Part shown: positions 43,835-51,203 of the stretch, piece after piece
How positions within the stretch are numbered: the first letter of the stretch is position 1
How the letters are laid out: the number at the start of each line of letters is the position of its first letter
Assembly (NCBI RefSeq): GCF_018449695.1
Contig: NZ_JAAVUY010000013.1
Location: 160,739-224,738, forward strand
Reading direction: 5' to 3'
Source of the DNA: Bradyrhizobium sp. dw_411
GTDB lineage: Bacteria; Pseudomonadota; Alphaproteobacteria; Rhizobiales; Xanthobacteraceae
DNA length: 64,000 bases
The notes under the pieces: model-generated
Databases searched by the model: none
What the model was told of the DNA's origin: nothing
What the model saw: the letters and a program-made list of their open reading frames with translations, nothing else
Position numbers and translations under genes: made by a program

Positions 43835-45429
43835 CGCCAATCCCTTCGATCGATCACGCCGGCTTTGGCGAACCGGGTCGATATCAGCGACACCGGTGCG
43901 TTAGCAACAGCCTCTACGGACTCGATGAATTGGTGCGTCTCGGCCGTGAGCTGGTCGAAGGTTTGGGCCTTGCGGTTGTCAAAGCTGATGTAATCTGAAA
44001 ACGACAATGCGATGTCGGTCGCCCCATTGAGGACCGACGAACGACGAAGCTGCTCCCAGTCGAACTCGGCGATCCGCCGTTGATTATTCGAGACAGATCC
44101 GACTTCGGTCTTGAGGATGTCGTCCAAGGGCACGCCTGAGCGCTTGGAAACGGTCTCGAAGTCGATCTCTATTCCCATCGGGCCCGACTCGCCGCCGACC
44201 CGGATCGGATATCGCCGCATGACCATGACGACCCTGCGCGCGCGCGCCGGAGCGATGCCGGCATCAGCGAGACAACCGGCCGCCGTCGTTTCGCGCGCGG
44301 TGACGTTCGGATAATGGCCATGATGGATACTCAGCCCGGTGCCTTGCGTGCCTTCGAGCATCACGCGCGTCCCCGAACAATATGCCGCCTCGAGCTCGCG
44401 GCCGACGGAGCCGACGAAAGGCTTCAGGTCGGGATGATCCTTCGCCAACCGGACCCGCCCACCCAGCATCGGGGTCTTTCCTCGGTTCAGTATCTTGCGC
44501 GCAAACGCAGTGCCGGCGCCCTGCTTGGTCGAACCGATCGTCCCGAGACCACCGTCGCGGCTCTCGAACTCGATATCGGCCTCTTCGATCACCATGGCCT
44601 GCTCGTCGATGACGATGCGGCGCGCGGCGTCGCATTCGGCGATCTCCCGCAAAATTCGGGTGGGCGAGATCGTCGATCCGGCTGCGATCAAGATCTTCGC
44701 ATCCGGATTTGACTGGGTGCCGGACGGCAATTGTCTGTAGTTATACTCGGGATCCGCGACCTTGTGGCCGGCATTGGGGCCGCCGACCCGCACCAGGATG
44801 CCGTATTCCGTCGCAATGTGAGCGCAGATGTGCCCCTTGCCCTCGCTACCGTACTGGCCACTCACGATCACGTCTACCAACGGAGCCGCCGCGCCTGGAA
44901 AGAGCTCGAGGCCCGCGACCGCCAGGGCGAGCAGAGATGCGGGCTCCCGGTTATGGTTTTCGACGACCCTGTCGGCCGTGCCGTCCAACGACCACACGCC
45001 GGCTTCGGTCGGATCGGTTCTGACCTGATCGTACGTCATGCCGGTGTCGGCGACCGAACCGCGATCTTCGTAGCGTTTCTTGACCACGTCGAACGGTGCC
45101 GTGACATGCACGTGGACGAGCCGATCGCCGTAGGTCTCGCGAAGATGTTCGACCTGCCGGGCCGTCCTGACCGCATCGACCAGGATCACGTCCTTGCCCT
45201 GGTTCTCGGCGACGTATCGCGCGATCCCGTCACGAACCCAGCGGCCATCGGTGTCGACGTCGAGGCGCTTGCCGGCCTCGATCAGCGCATCGCGTTCGTT
45301 CGGGATACCGTTGTCCAGCAACAATGTCCGCGTGGAGATCCGATGAGAACTGAATCTCCGAAGCAGTTCGCCGGCCAAAGCCGACTTTCCGACCGCAACC
45401 GGCCCAGAAATCGCGATGATGTAACGCAC
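43831..45429 (-). CDS. P-loop kinase fused to PurA/PurZ-like adenylosuccinate synthetase
   Basis: A 532-residue fusion from GTG 45429 (GGGG 8 bases upstream, and the P-loop strand starts at once). Residues 1-~185 are a small-molecule kinase: Walker A GPVAVGKS at 9-16, LVDAVRTARQVEHLRETYG and an Arg-rich lid, as in nucleoside-monophosphate kinases. Residues 187-532 are a short adenylosuccinate synthetase. The P-loop-like motif is GQYGSEGKG (191-199): Ser195 replaces the catalytic Asp of PurA's GDEGKG, as in phage PurZ. GGPNAGH (216-222) keeps the catalytic His and EGTQGTG (359-365) is kept. The GTP-base motifs TKLD and STGPDR are changed to SFSD (476-479) and STRFAK (517-522), so GTP use is doubtful. 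PurZ makes the succinyl precursor of 2-amino-dATP from dGMP. Confidence 0.8.
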   Translation of the reverse strand: MRYIIAISGPVAVGKSALAGELLRRFSSHRISTRTLLLDNGIPNERDALIEAGKRLDVDTDGRWVRDGIARYVAENQGKDVILVDAVRTARQVEHLRETYGDRLVHVHVTAPFDVVKKRYEDRGSVADTGMTYDQVRTDPTEAGVWSLDGTADRVVENHNREPASLLALAVAGLELFPGAAAPLVDVIVSGQYGSEGKGHICAHIATEYGILVRVGGPNAGHKVADPEYNYRQLPSGTQSNPDAKILIAAGSTISPTRILREIAECDAARRIVIDEQAMVIEEADIEFESRDGGLGTIGSTKQGAGTAFARKILNRGKTPMLGGRVRLAKDHPDLKPFVGSVGRELEAAYCSGTRVMLEGTQGTGLSIHHGHYPNVTARETTAAGCLADAGIAPARARRVVMVMRRYPIRVGGESGPMGIEIDFETVSKRSGVPLDDILKTEVGSVSNNQRRIAEFDWEQLRRSSVLNGATDIALSFSDYISFDNRKAQTFDQLTAETHQFIESVEAVANAPVSLISTRFAKAGVIDRRDWR

Positions 45430-45595
45430 GCATGAAACCCCAGATTGCAATGACGGGCGCAACGTAGATGTTGCGCGCGGGTATTGTCCATACCGAACCG
45501 ATCCAGCTTGCAAAGTCCGGTGGAGAAGCCGGCGACTGTGCGCCGCAGCAACCGATCCGGTCTTCATTCCGTGCCCGGCTAGGGAAGCCACGTTG

Positions 45596-46540
45596 TTAGG
45601 AAAGCGCCTTCCGGAGCGAGCGCAGCATGGTCTCGGCGTCGTCTATCTTCTTCAGCAGTTCGGCGTTTCCCTTCAACTCCTGCAGTGTCGTCCACGGCAC
45701 CGCCTTCACCGCCTCGACGACCGCATCGAGCTCGCCGGTCAGGCCGTCGTCCGCTTTCGGCTTCGTTGTTACCAGACGCAGCGCCGCCGACTCCAGGTCT
45801 CCGGCGTCTCCCAGGAAGTGCGCTTTGGCGATCGGGTCAGGCAATATGGTGCGGAGCTTGCGAAGATCCTTCGAGTTGGTGATCCGCTTCTGGTTGACTT
45901 TCTTGACGACGGCCTCGACCACGCTCGGCGTGAGGAGCTTCTTACTGACGCCCATCAACTCCCGCGCCCACGTGATGGCCGAACCCGGGTCGCGAAGGCT
46001 GGTGAACTTCTCCGAAAGCTCGAATACGTCGACCAGCTTGTCGAGTTCGCGGACGGTGATCCCGAGGATGTTGGCGGCGCTGGCCCGCCCCATCAGGTCC
46101 ACGAGCCTGTAGGCGACCATCTCCTTCTCCTTGGCGTCCCATTCCTTGCGCTGCCGGTGGATGTAGATCCACACCCGCAGCCGGTCCTCCTCGCTCAGCG
46201 TCCTGTCGGTGACCTCGACCGGGATCAGCCGGTATTCTTCCTTCCCCTGCTCGACCAGCGCCTTCGAGTTCGACCATCTGCGGTCGCCATCGATGATCCG
46301 ATACTTTCCCGGAAACTCCGGATGGGGCTCGACGAGCAGGGGTTCGAAGAGGCCGCCGTTGGCCTCGATCTGGCGCTGAAGCTCCTCGTCGATCTTCGGA
46401 CCCAGACGCGGCTGCTTGTCGTTCGGCACCACCTCGTCGAGGCTCGCCCTCGTCCTGTATGTGCGCAACACCGTGCGATCGAGCCTTCGTTCCTGCAGGT
46501 TGACCACGACCCGGTCGCGGCTTTCGGCGGCGCTATTCAT
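45596..46540 (-). CDS. ParB/Srx-like domain protein
   Basis: A 314-residue protein. Residues ~45-115 form the ParB/Srx nuclease-like fold: QPRLGPKIDEELQRQIEANGGLFEPLLVEP, then YRIIDGDRRWSNSKAL, where DGDRRW corresponds to the 'GERR' CTP-binding box of ParB. A helical region with HTH character follows (RLVDLMGRASAANILGITVRELDKL). No ParA is adjacent, so it is not a simple partition pair. The ATG overlaps the end of the DUF2130 gene by 8 bases. The gap to the PurZ-like gene is 166 bases, with all on the same strand. Confidence 0.8.
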   Translation of the reverse strand: MNSAAESRDRVVVNLQERRLDRTVLRTYRTRASLDEVVPNDKQPRLGPKIDEELQRQIEANGGLFEPLLVEPHPEFPGKYRIIDGDRRWSNSKALVEQGKEEYRLIPVEVTDRTLSEEDRLRVWIYIHRQRKEWDAKEKEMVAYRLVDLMGRASAANILGITVRELDKLVDVFELSEKFTSLRDPGSAITWARELMGVSKKLLTPSVVEAVVKKVNQKRITNSKDLRKLRTILPDPIAKAHFLGDAGDLESAALRLVTTKPKADDGLTGELDAVVEAVKAVPWTTLQELKGNAELLKKIDDAETMLRSLRKALS

Positions 46541-48377
46541 CTGCGAACACGCCGAACTCGGCGGTCCCGACGATGGTGTCGATCTCGTTCGTCAGTTCCG
46601 CACGGACCCGCTGCACCGAGCGGATCAGTTCGCCCTGCTTCTTCCACGTCTGGTCGTGGGCCTTCTTTTCCTTTACCTGCAGTTCGAGTAGGTCGTCGGT
46701 ATGGGTGTCGATCCGGGCGAGGAATCCCGCGCAGCGCTCGGACGTGATGAAGTCGTACAACGCCGCCGTCTTCTTCGTGCGCTCGTCGTTGCTCAAGCGC
46801 AAGGTATGGGTCTGGACTAGATGGCGGCGGATCACGTGCACCAACGCGACCACGCGTGCGGGTCCCGCCAGGACGACATTGTCCTGCACGTGCAGATGAC
46901 GCATGCCTTTCGGGAATTTGCTGGTCGACAGGACGGCGTGCTCGGCCTTCGCGGCCATCTGGTCGGAAGCCAGCTTGGTCACGAACTCGGTGCGCCATTG
47001 CCTGTGGTTCTTCGAGTCGTAGATGATCTTTCCGCACTCCTTGCCGTTGTGCATGACGGTGTGCAAGATGTCGGCGCCGGGCTGCCCCTTGTTGATCCGC
47101 TCGATCCGGTCACCCTCGAATTCGGCCTTGAGCGCCTCGTAGAGATCGATCTCGGCGCCTTCACCCAACTCTTCGGCCGTCTTCTGGTCGTAGGCGCGCT
47201 TGAGGTCCTCGAATTTGCTCTGGATCTTTAGTCGTTCCTCGAAGGCAGCCGCCTTCTCCGCGTTGACCGCCTCGTCGACGTGCTTCTGCCAGACATCGCG
47301 CTCGTCCTGGAGCTGCGCCTGGTGAGCCTCCTGCAGCGCATCGATCTGGAGCTGCGCCGAAGCGGCGCCGACCTCGGCCTCCGCCTTGGCCCTTTCGAGA
47401 CCTTCGACCTGCTCGCGAACGCCTGCCGCAGCGGCGACTTCGATCTCCGAACGGATCTGGGCTTCACGGTCGGCGGCCACCGACTTCATGTCCGCAAGCA
47501 CGACGGCGTGCTCGTCGCGCTGCCGCGCCATCGCGGTCTGGAAAGCCTCCGCGGCGGTCTCGGCCGCGACCTTCGCGGCGTCGGCGTTCTTGATGCGCTC
47601 GTCGAATCCGCTCTGCATCTCCTGCAGAAGGCGCTCGCCCTCTTCCAGCTTTTCGCGCGCCGCCGCTTCTGCCGAAAGCGCGGCCTCGGCGCGGATGGCG
47701 ATCTCCCGCTCGGCTTCCACCGACTTGATGTCCGCCAGGGCTGCGACATGCTCGTCGCGCTGCTTCGACATCGCGCTCTCAAGGGCGGCGGCTGCCGTCT
47801 CGGCCGCAACCTTGGCGGTGTCGGCGTTCTTGATGCGCTCGTCGAACGCGCTTTGCATCTCCTGAAGGCGACGCGCGCCTTGTTCCAGCCTTTCGCGGAC
47901 CGAGGCTTCCGCCGAAAGCGCGGCCTCCGCGCGGATCGTCTGCTCCCGCTCGGCGGCAGCCTGGTTGATGCGCTCGATCGTGGAGTTGGCGCCGGCCGTC
48001 GCCTCGCGCGCCTCCGCCAGTTCGGCGCGGATCGCGGCCTGAGCTTCCCCGTTGGCGAGCTCGACCCCGGCAATGCGTTCGGCGTTCTCCAACGCGGCGG
48101 CGCGACGCACGGCGTCGGACGCTTCGGCGATCTTCACGTCGGTGAGCCTGCGCGCCTCCTCCAACGCGAGTTCTTTGTCGCGGGCGTGCTGCTCCTGCAG
48201 GCGACCGGCGATCTCGTCGGAGCGTTTTCGCTCGCGCGACTGGATCCGATCCTTGATCTCGTCGTAGCGATCGTGGGGGATCGGCTGGTCGCATGTCGGG
48301 CATGCTTCGGCCAACAACGACCTCTTGGAAGCGGGAGCCAGTCCTGCGGCGTCTAAGAGAGAGGCATGCGAAGCCAT
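46533..48377 (-). CDS. DUF2130 coiled-coil protein with nuclease-like C terminus
   Basis: A 614-residue protein. GGAG 8 bases upstream supports ATG 48377, and TTG 48404 is an alternative. Near the N terminus CPTCDQPI may be half a zinc site. Residues ~45-405 are a long Ala/Glu/Arg coiled coil. It contains a tandem 80-residue duplication, each copy opening IRAEAALSAEA and including FDERIKNAD. Residues ~410-600 are the DUF2130 domain: EIDLYEALKAEF, then ADILHTV, GKECGKIIYDSKNHRQW and LSTSKFPKGM, a restriction-nuclease-like fold (D ... YDSKN). It heads a four-gene leftward run with ParB, the PurZ-like fusion and the DUF7002-like protein. Confidence 0.8.
   Translation of the reverse strand: MASHASLLDAAGLAPASKRSLLAEACPTCDQPIPHDRYDEIKDRIQSRERKRSDEIAGRLQEQHARDKELALEEARRLTDVKIAEASDAVRRAAALENAERIAGVELANGEAQAAIRAELAEAREATAGANSTIERINQAAAEREQTIRAEAALSAEASVRERLEQGARRLQEMQSAFDERIKNADTAKVAAETAAAALESAMSKQRDEHVAALADIKSVEAEREIAIRAEAALSAEAAAREKLEEGERLLQEMQSGFDERIKNADAAKVAAETAAEAFQTAMARQRDEHAVVLADMKSVAADREAQIRSEIEVAAAAGVREQVEGLERAKAEAEVGAASAQLQIDALQEAHQAQLQDERDVWQKHVDEAVNAEKAAAFEERLKIQSKFEDLKRAYDQKTAEELGEGAEIDLYEALKAEFEGDRIERINKGQPGADILHTVMHNGKECGKIIYDSKNHRQWRTEFVTKLASDQMAAKAEHAVLSTSKFPKGMRHLHVQDNVVLAGPARVVALVHVIRRHLVQTHTLRLSNDERTKKTAALYDFITSERCAGFLARIDTHTDDLLELQVKEKKAHDQTWKKQGELIRSVQRVRAELTNEIDTIVGTAEFGVFADE
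47472..47951 (-). repeat. Two 240-bp tandem repeats inside the DUF2130 gene
   Basis: Copies at 47951-47712 and 47711-47472 encode 80 residues each, with the frame kept. They share RAEAALSAEA, LQEMQS.FDERIKNAD, AKVAAETAA and QRDEH. They differ by roughly a quarter of residues, so the duplication is not very recent. The unit lengthens the coiled coil by a whole number of heptad-like turns. Confidence 0.85.
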
Positions 48378-48404
48378 TTGGTCATCTCCGAAAATAGGTC
48401 CCAA

Positions 48405-48612
48405 TTTCTCCTATTTGATCCTAGATTTGTCAAGGGTTTGGCGCCAGCAGCCAGTCTGCCGGCCAGCTAACCTATAAAATGAATTAAAAACATAGCCTTA
48501 CGCACGGCCGGAACAGCAACCAGCACTCCACCCGGCGGTATAAGCCGCTTCCGATGCGGCCGCGCGGCAGCCTTCTTCGTCATCGCCGCCTGCTTCTTGC
48601 CGGCGATCGGCA
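48405..48612. other. Spacer between the DUF2130 gene and the broken kinase
   Basis: No gene recognised. A short minus-strand frame encodes a basic peptide (AGKKQAAMTKKAAARPHRK) just after the kinase stop and may be the shifted remainder of that gene. The DUF2130 promoter should lie near 48405-48470, where the sequence becomes AT-rich. Confidence 0.4.
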
Positions 48613-48969
48613 TCACCATTTCCTCGGCAGTTTGTTGCGAACCTGACCCAAAGTCTTTGAACTGACGCGTTCCATGACGACGAAGAGCATCTGCGTTTCG
48701 TCGCACTGGCCTCCATCGAGGATCTCGATGAGGTTCGGGTGGCCATGACCCGCGGACTCCTTCTCCCGCAAGATGCGCGCCAGTTGATGGTCGACTCCCG
48801 ACCGCTCGACCATTTCTGGATCGATCAACTTGATGGCGGCGGGACGTCCCGACTTCTGAGCGTTGAGGACGACGGCCTATCCGTTGCCGAGGTACGGGCC
48901 GATTTTCCAACCGCCCACCAAACGGCCCTGTAATTCCACCGCCATGCGCTTTGCGCGTGTTTTTTCCAT
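48613..48969 (-). pseudogene. Broken serine/threonine protein kinase, N-lobe only
   Basis: From an ATG at 48969 the minus strand reads a kinase N-lobe: GRLVGGWKIGPYLGNG then an in-frame TAG (48877-48879) inside the Gly-rich loop. It then continues AVVLNAQKSGRPAAIKLIDPEMV (the VAIK lysine), REKESAGHGHPNLIEILD (helix C and hinge) and MLFVVMERV. It stops at 48613. The catalytic loop, activation segment and whole C-lobe are missing. The single nonsense codon plus truncation make it a pseudogene. TAG readthrough is less likely. Confidence 0.75.
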
Positions 48970-49109
48970 AGCTTCACTTGTGGCTGAAGTTCGTTGCCGA
49001 CCGCCGAATTGGGACCTCTACCCAACGATGTCGATAACTCGCGGTCAAGGCCGCGCCGCCGGGCACTCGCGTGCTCTGCCGCGGGCGCAGCGCGCAAATG
49101 CGCTGATCT

Positions 49110-50252
49110 CTATTTGGGACCTGCAGCGATCGTTTCTTTCGGCTCATCGTCGAACCCGTAATCGCGGGGCTCGCCACCGTTGTTTCGTATGCCCTTGGCC
49201 AGTTCGGTGTCGAGAAGGCTTCGGAATTGGTCGTCATAGGTTGCCAGGCTGGTGCGTATCGCAGCGACCCAATGATCTCCGCGGTCCCAAGCCTCCATGT
49301 AGGCGCCGGCCAGGTCGTCTTGCTGCCGGTTGGCGATCATCGCTTCCATGATCGACTTGGCCTGAAGACGGTCCTTGGCCGCCTTGCTCGCCGTGTCGCG
49401 ATCTTCCTTTCGACGGGATCCCACGATCAGTTTGTGTACGGCGTATCGTTCCGGCGACGGAATCAGGATGGGCACGCCCGCGCCGTGCAGCAGCACGGCC
49501 CTTACGGGATGTCGGATGAGAAAGTCGAGGAAGCGCAGCGGGAATGCCGCGGCGCCGCCCAGAGCCGGCATTTGAACCGGCTTACCGGCGATGTCGTCAG
49601 GTCCGCGGTTCGGGGTCAGAAACTCGACCTTGAATTTGTCCCGCGAGACGAACTGCGTGGAGACGCGCCCGTCCGTCTGGCTGGGGATTTCGCGGAACGT
49701 GCCGTCGACGCGACGAAGTACGTCCAGGATCGGCGGCAGAGTATCGCCGACCGCGACGGAAATTTCGTGGAATTGAGCGAAGTCGGCATCGCCGGTCTGC
49801 ATGGCGATCGCATCAAGACGCCGTCCGAGTACGCCCGGATAACATTGATAAGCGACCGTTCCGATCAGCACCCCGCGCAGGCGGAAGAAGCCGGCGTTCG
49901 CCAATTCTTCGACGACCTGGCCGCTCATCAATAGGGGGCGAGGCAGATAGGCTTCGCGCGTGAGCGTGGCGACGAGACGTCGGCGTCCTTTCAGATCCGC
50001 CTTGAGGTCTTTGAACGATTCGACTCGCTTGGTGATTTCCGGATCGTCGACGGGACCGACGTACCGGCGGTTCTGAGCGCCTCCTTCGAGACTGGGCGTG
50101 TCGAAATACCAGTATTTCTTTTTCTTCACTTCCACGGCCACGAAGCGGCCGTCGGCCGAAAATTCGGACGTGAAACTGTCATCCAGGCTTCGCTGGACCA
50201 ACTCCGAATAAAGGGTCTGATACGAAATATCGATTGCCGGGGAAACAGCCAC
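49110..50252 (-). CDS. GSU2403-family nucleotidyltransferase-fold protein
   Basis: A 380-residue protein starting at GTG 50252 (GAGG 5 bases upstream). It has the order I associate with the GSU2403 family: an N-terminal helical part (YQTLYSELVQRSLDD), a strand set (GRFVAVEVKKKKYWYF), a basic linker, the core AGFFRLRGVLIGTVAYQCYPGVLG and then TGDADFAQFHEISVAVGD, where the D-x-D pair fits a nucleotidyltransferase site. It ends with the helix PERYAVHKLIVGSRRKEDRDTASKAAKDRLQA. The substrate is unknown, and activity as an RNA or protein nucleotidyltransferase (toxin-like) is possible. Two large palindromes lie in front of it. Confidence 0.7.
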   Translation of the reverse strand: MAVSPAIDISYQTLYSELVQRSLDDSFTSEFSADGRFVAVEVKKKKYWYFDTPSLEGGAQNRRYVGPVDDPEITKRVESFKDLKADLKGRRRLVATLTREAYLPRPLLMSGQVVEELANAGFFRLRGVLIGTVAYQCYPGVLGRRLDAIAMQTGDADFAQFHEISVAVGDTLPPILDVLRRVDGTFREIPSQTDGRVSTQFVSRDKFKVEFLTPNRGPDDIAGKPVQMPALGGAAAFPLRFLDFLIRHPVRAVLLHGAGVPILIPSPERYAVHKLIVGSRRKEDRDTASKAAKDRLQAKSIMEAMIANRQQDDLAGAYMEAWDRGDHWVAAIRTSLATYDDQFRSLLDTELAKGIRNNGGEPRDYGFDDEPKETIAAGPK

Positions 50253-50261
50253 GGGAACCTC

Positions 50262-50344
50262 GTTATACTATTTTCGCGAAAACAGTATAACGACATCGAG
50301 GCGTCGGCAAGCGAGTTATACTAGATTTGCGAAAGTAGTATAAC
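50262..50344. promoter_or_regulatory. Two 30-bp palindromic operators upstream of the nucleotidyltransferase gene
   Basis: Site 1 (50262-50291) and site 2 (50315-50344) share the form GTTATACT-N14-AGTATAAC. The inner bases are also partly palindromic (TTTTCGCGAAAA in site 1). Starts are 53 bases apart, about five helical turns. They lie 10 bases ahead of the GTG start of the leftward gene and probably overlap its promoter. No HTH gene sits on the right, so the regulator is unknown. It may be the nucleotidyltransferase-fold protein itself or a distant factor. Confidence 0.7.
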
Positions 50345-50562
50345 CAAAGCGGCGTTATAGGATCCGCGTTTTGCTGGCGCCCTAACCGCTCGCCAACCGA
50401 CAGCCCGGCTTATTCGCCAGGTTGCAATTTTCCCTTCGCAAAATGCAGCTAGGCATGGCAAAAAGGGGGTCGGGAGTGCTCCACCGGGGTGCTCCACCGC
50501 GAAACGACCGTCGATACGAAAAGCGCTTATATTTGAAGGACTTCTACGCTACAGAAAAACGG
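50345..50562. other. Non-coding spacer at the island edge
   Basis: No gene recognised between the operators and the tRNA 3' end. It contains a short direct repeat (GTGCTCCACCG appears twice near 50477-50500) and otherwise no obvious structure. If an attachment site exists, it should overlap 50563-50580 at the tRNA 3' end. Confidence 0.45.
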
Positions 50563-50652
50563 TGGCGGAGAGAGTGGGATTCGAACCCACGGTACGGTTT
50601 CCCGCACACACGCTTTCCAAGCGTGCGCCTTAAGCCACTCGGCCATCTCTCC
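50563..50652 (-). tRNA. tRNA-Ser (anticodon GGA)
   Basis: Reading the minus strand, the acceptor stem begins GGAGAGA at 50652 and closes with TCTCTCC, then G and an encoded CCA (50565-50563). The anticodon arm is CGCTTGGAAAGCG, giving anticodon GGA. A long variable arm and TTCGAATCC T-loop identify a serine tRNA. Its 3' end faces the accessory region, a frequent integration point for islands. Confidence 0.97.
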
Positions 50653-50852
50653 GGATGCCCTCTCTTGAAGGGGCTGAAGGACTTTTGCAAGGGACTGCGG
50701 ACGGGGCCGCGACTATTTCCATAACCTTTTGAATAATATAAATAATTTTAAATTCTCGCCCGCGTCGAATTTTCGCACGCCAAGCTCTTGAACCGAAAAC
50801 CGGTTATCCTCGACGATGGAGAGAGCGGCAAATCACCTGCCGGGAGGGCGAC

Positions 50853-51194
50853 ATGACCGACGGACGGATGCTGCAACTCGCTATTCTCCTGTCCATCATC
50901 AGCGCGGGTTACGCCGAGCCGGCGCTGGCGCAGGCCTGCAGCCATGACGGCCCGGTGGTGACCTGCAATGACGGACGGCGCGGCATCCTGTCGGGCAACG
51001 CGATCATCTGGCCCGACGGCACGCGATCGAGCGCGTCGCCGCACCCGAGCGTGATCATCGGCAACAAATCATCCGTGCATGTGGGACAGGGCGTCTTCGT
51101 CGGTCAGGGCACGGGCGTGGTGCCGCTGGACGATCCGAACGCGCCGAACAAGACGCGCTGCGCCATTCTCGATGGCGTGTCGTACTGCTACTGA
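50853..51194 (+). CDS. Small exported hypothetical protein
   Basis: A 113-residue protein with a signal peptide (MTDGRMLQLAILLSIISAGYAEPALAQ). The mature part is Gly/Ser-rich with four cysteines (ACSHDGPVVTCNDGRRG ... RCAILDGVSYCY), suggesting two disulphides. GGGAGG is 6 bases upstream of the ATG. I believe similar proteins are common in Bradyrhizobiaceae, with no known role. It converges with otsA. Confidence 0.75.
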   Translation: MTDGRMLQLAILLSIISAGYAEPALAQACSHDGPVVTCNDGRRGILSGNAIIWPDGTRSSASPHPSVIIGNKSSVHVGQGVFVGQGTGVVPLDDPNAPNKTRCAILDGVSYCY

Positions 51195-51203
51195 CACCGG
51201 AAA

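Noticed and set aside
37573..45429. Full phage-type Z-genome cassette
   Set aside because: No DpoZ polymerase, MazZ or phage structural genes are present, so a complete 2-aminoadenine genome system cannot be claimed.
45596..46540. Plasmid or phage partition locus
   Set aside because: ParB-like protein has no ParA beside it and sits in an operon with DUF2130 and the PurZ-kinase.
47280..48356. 358-codon plus-strand frame
   Set aside because: Antisense to the DUF2130 coiled coil. Its Leu/Arg repeats mirror the Glu/Ala repeats of the real gene.
49110..50252. CBASS-type CD-NTase
   Set aside because: The nucleotidyltransferase-fold gene looks like GSU2403 rather than a CD-NTase, and no adjacent Cap effector is seen. 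The Ubl operon is 16 kb away.
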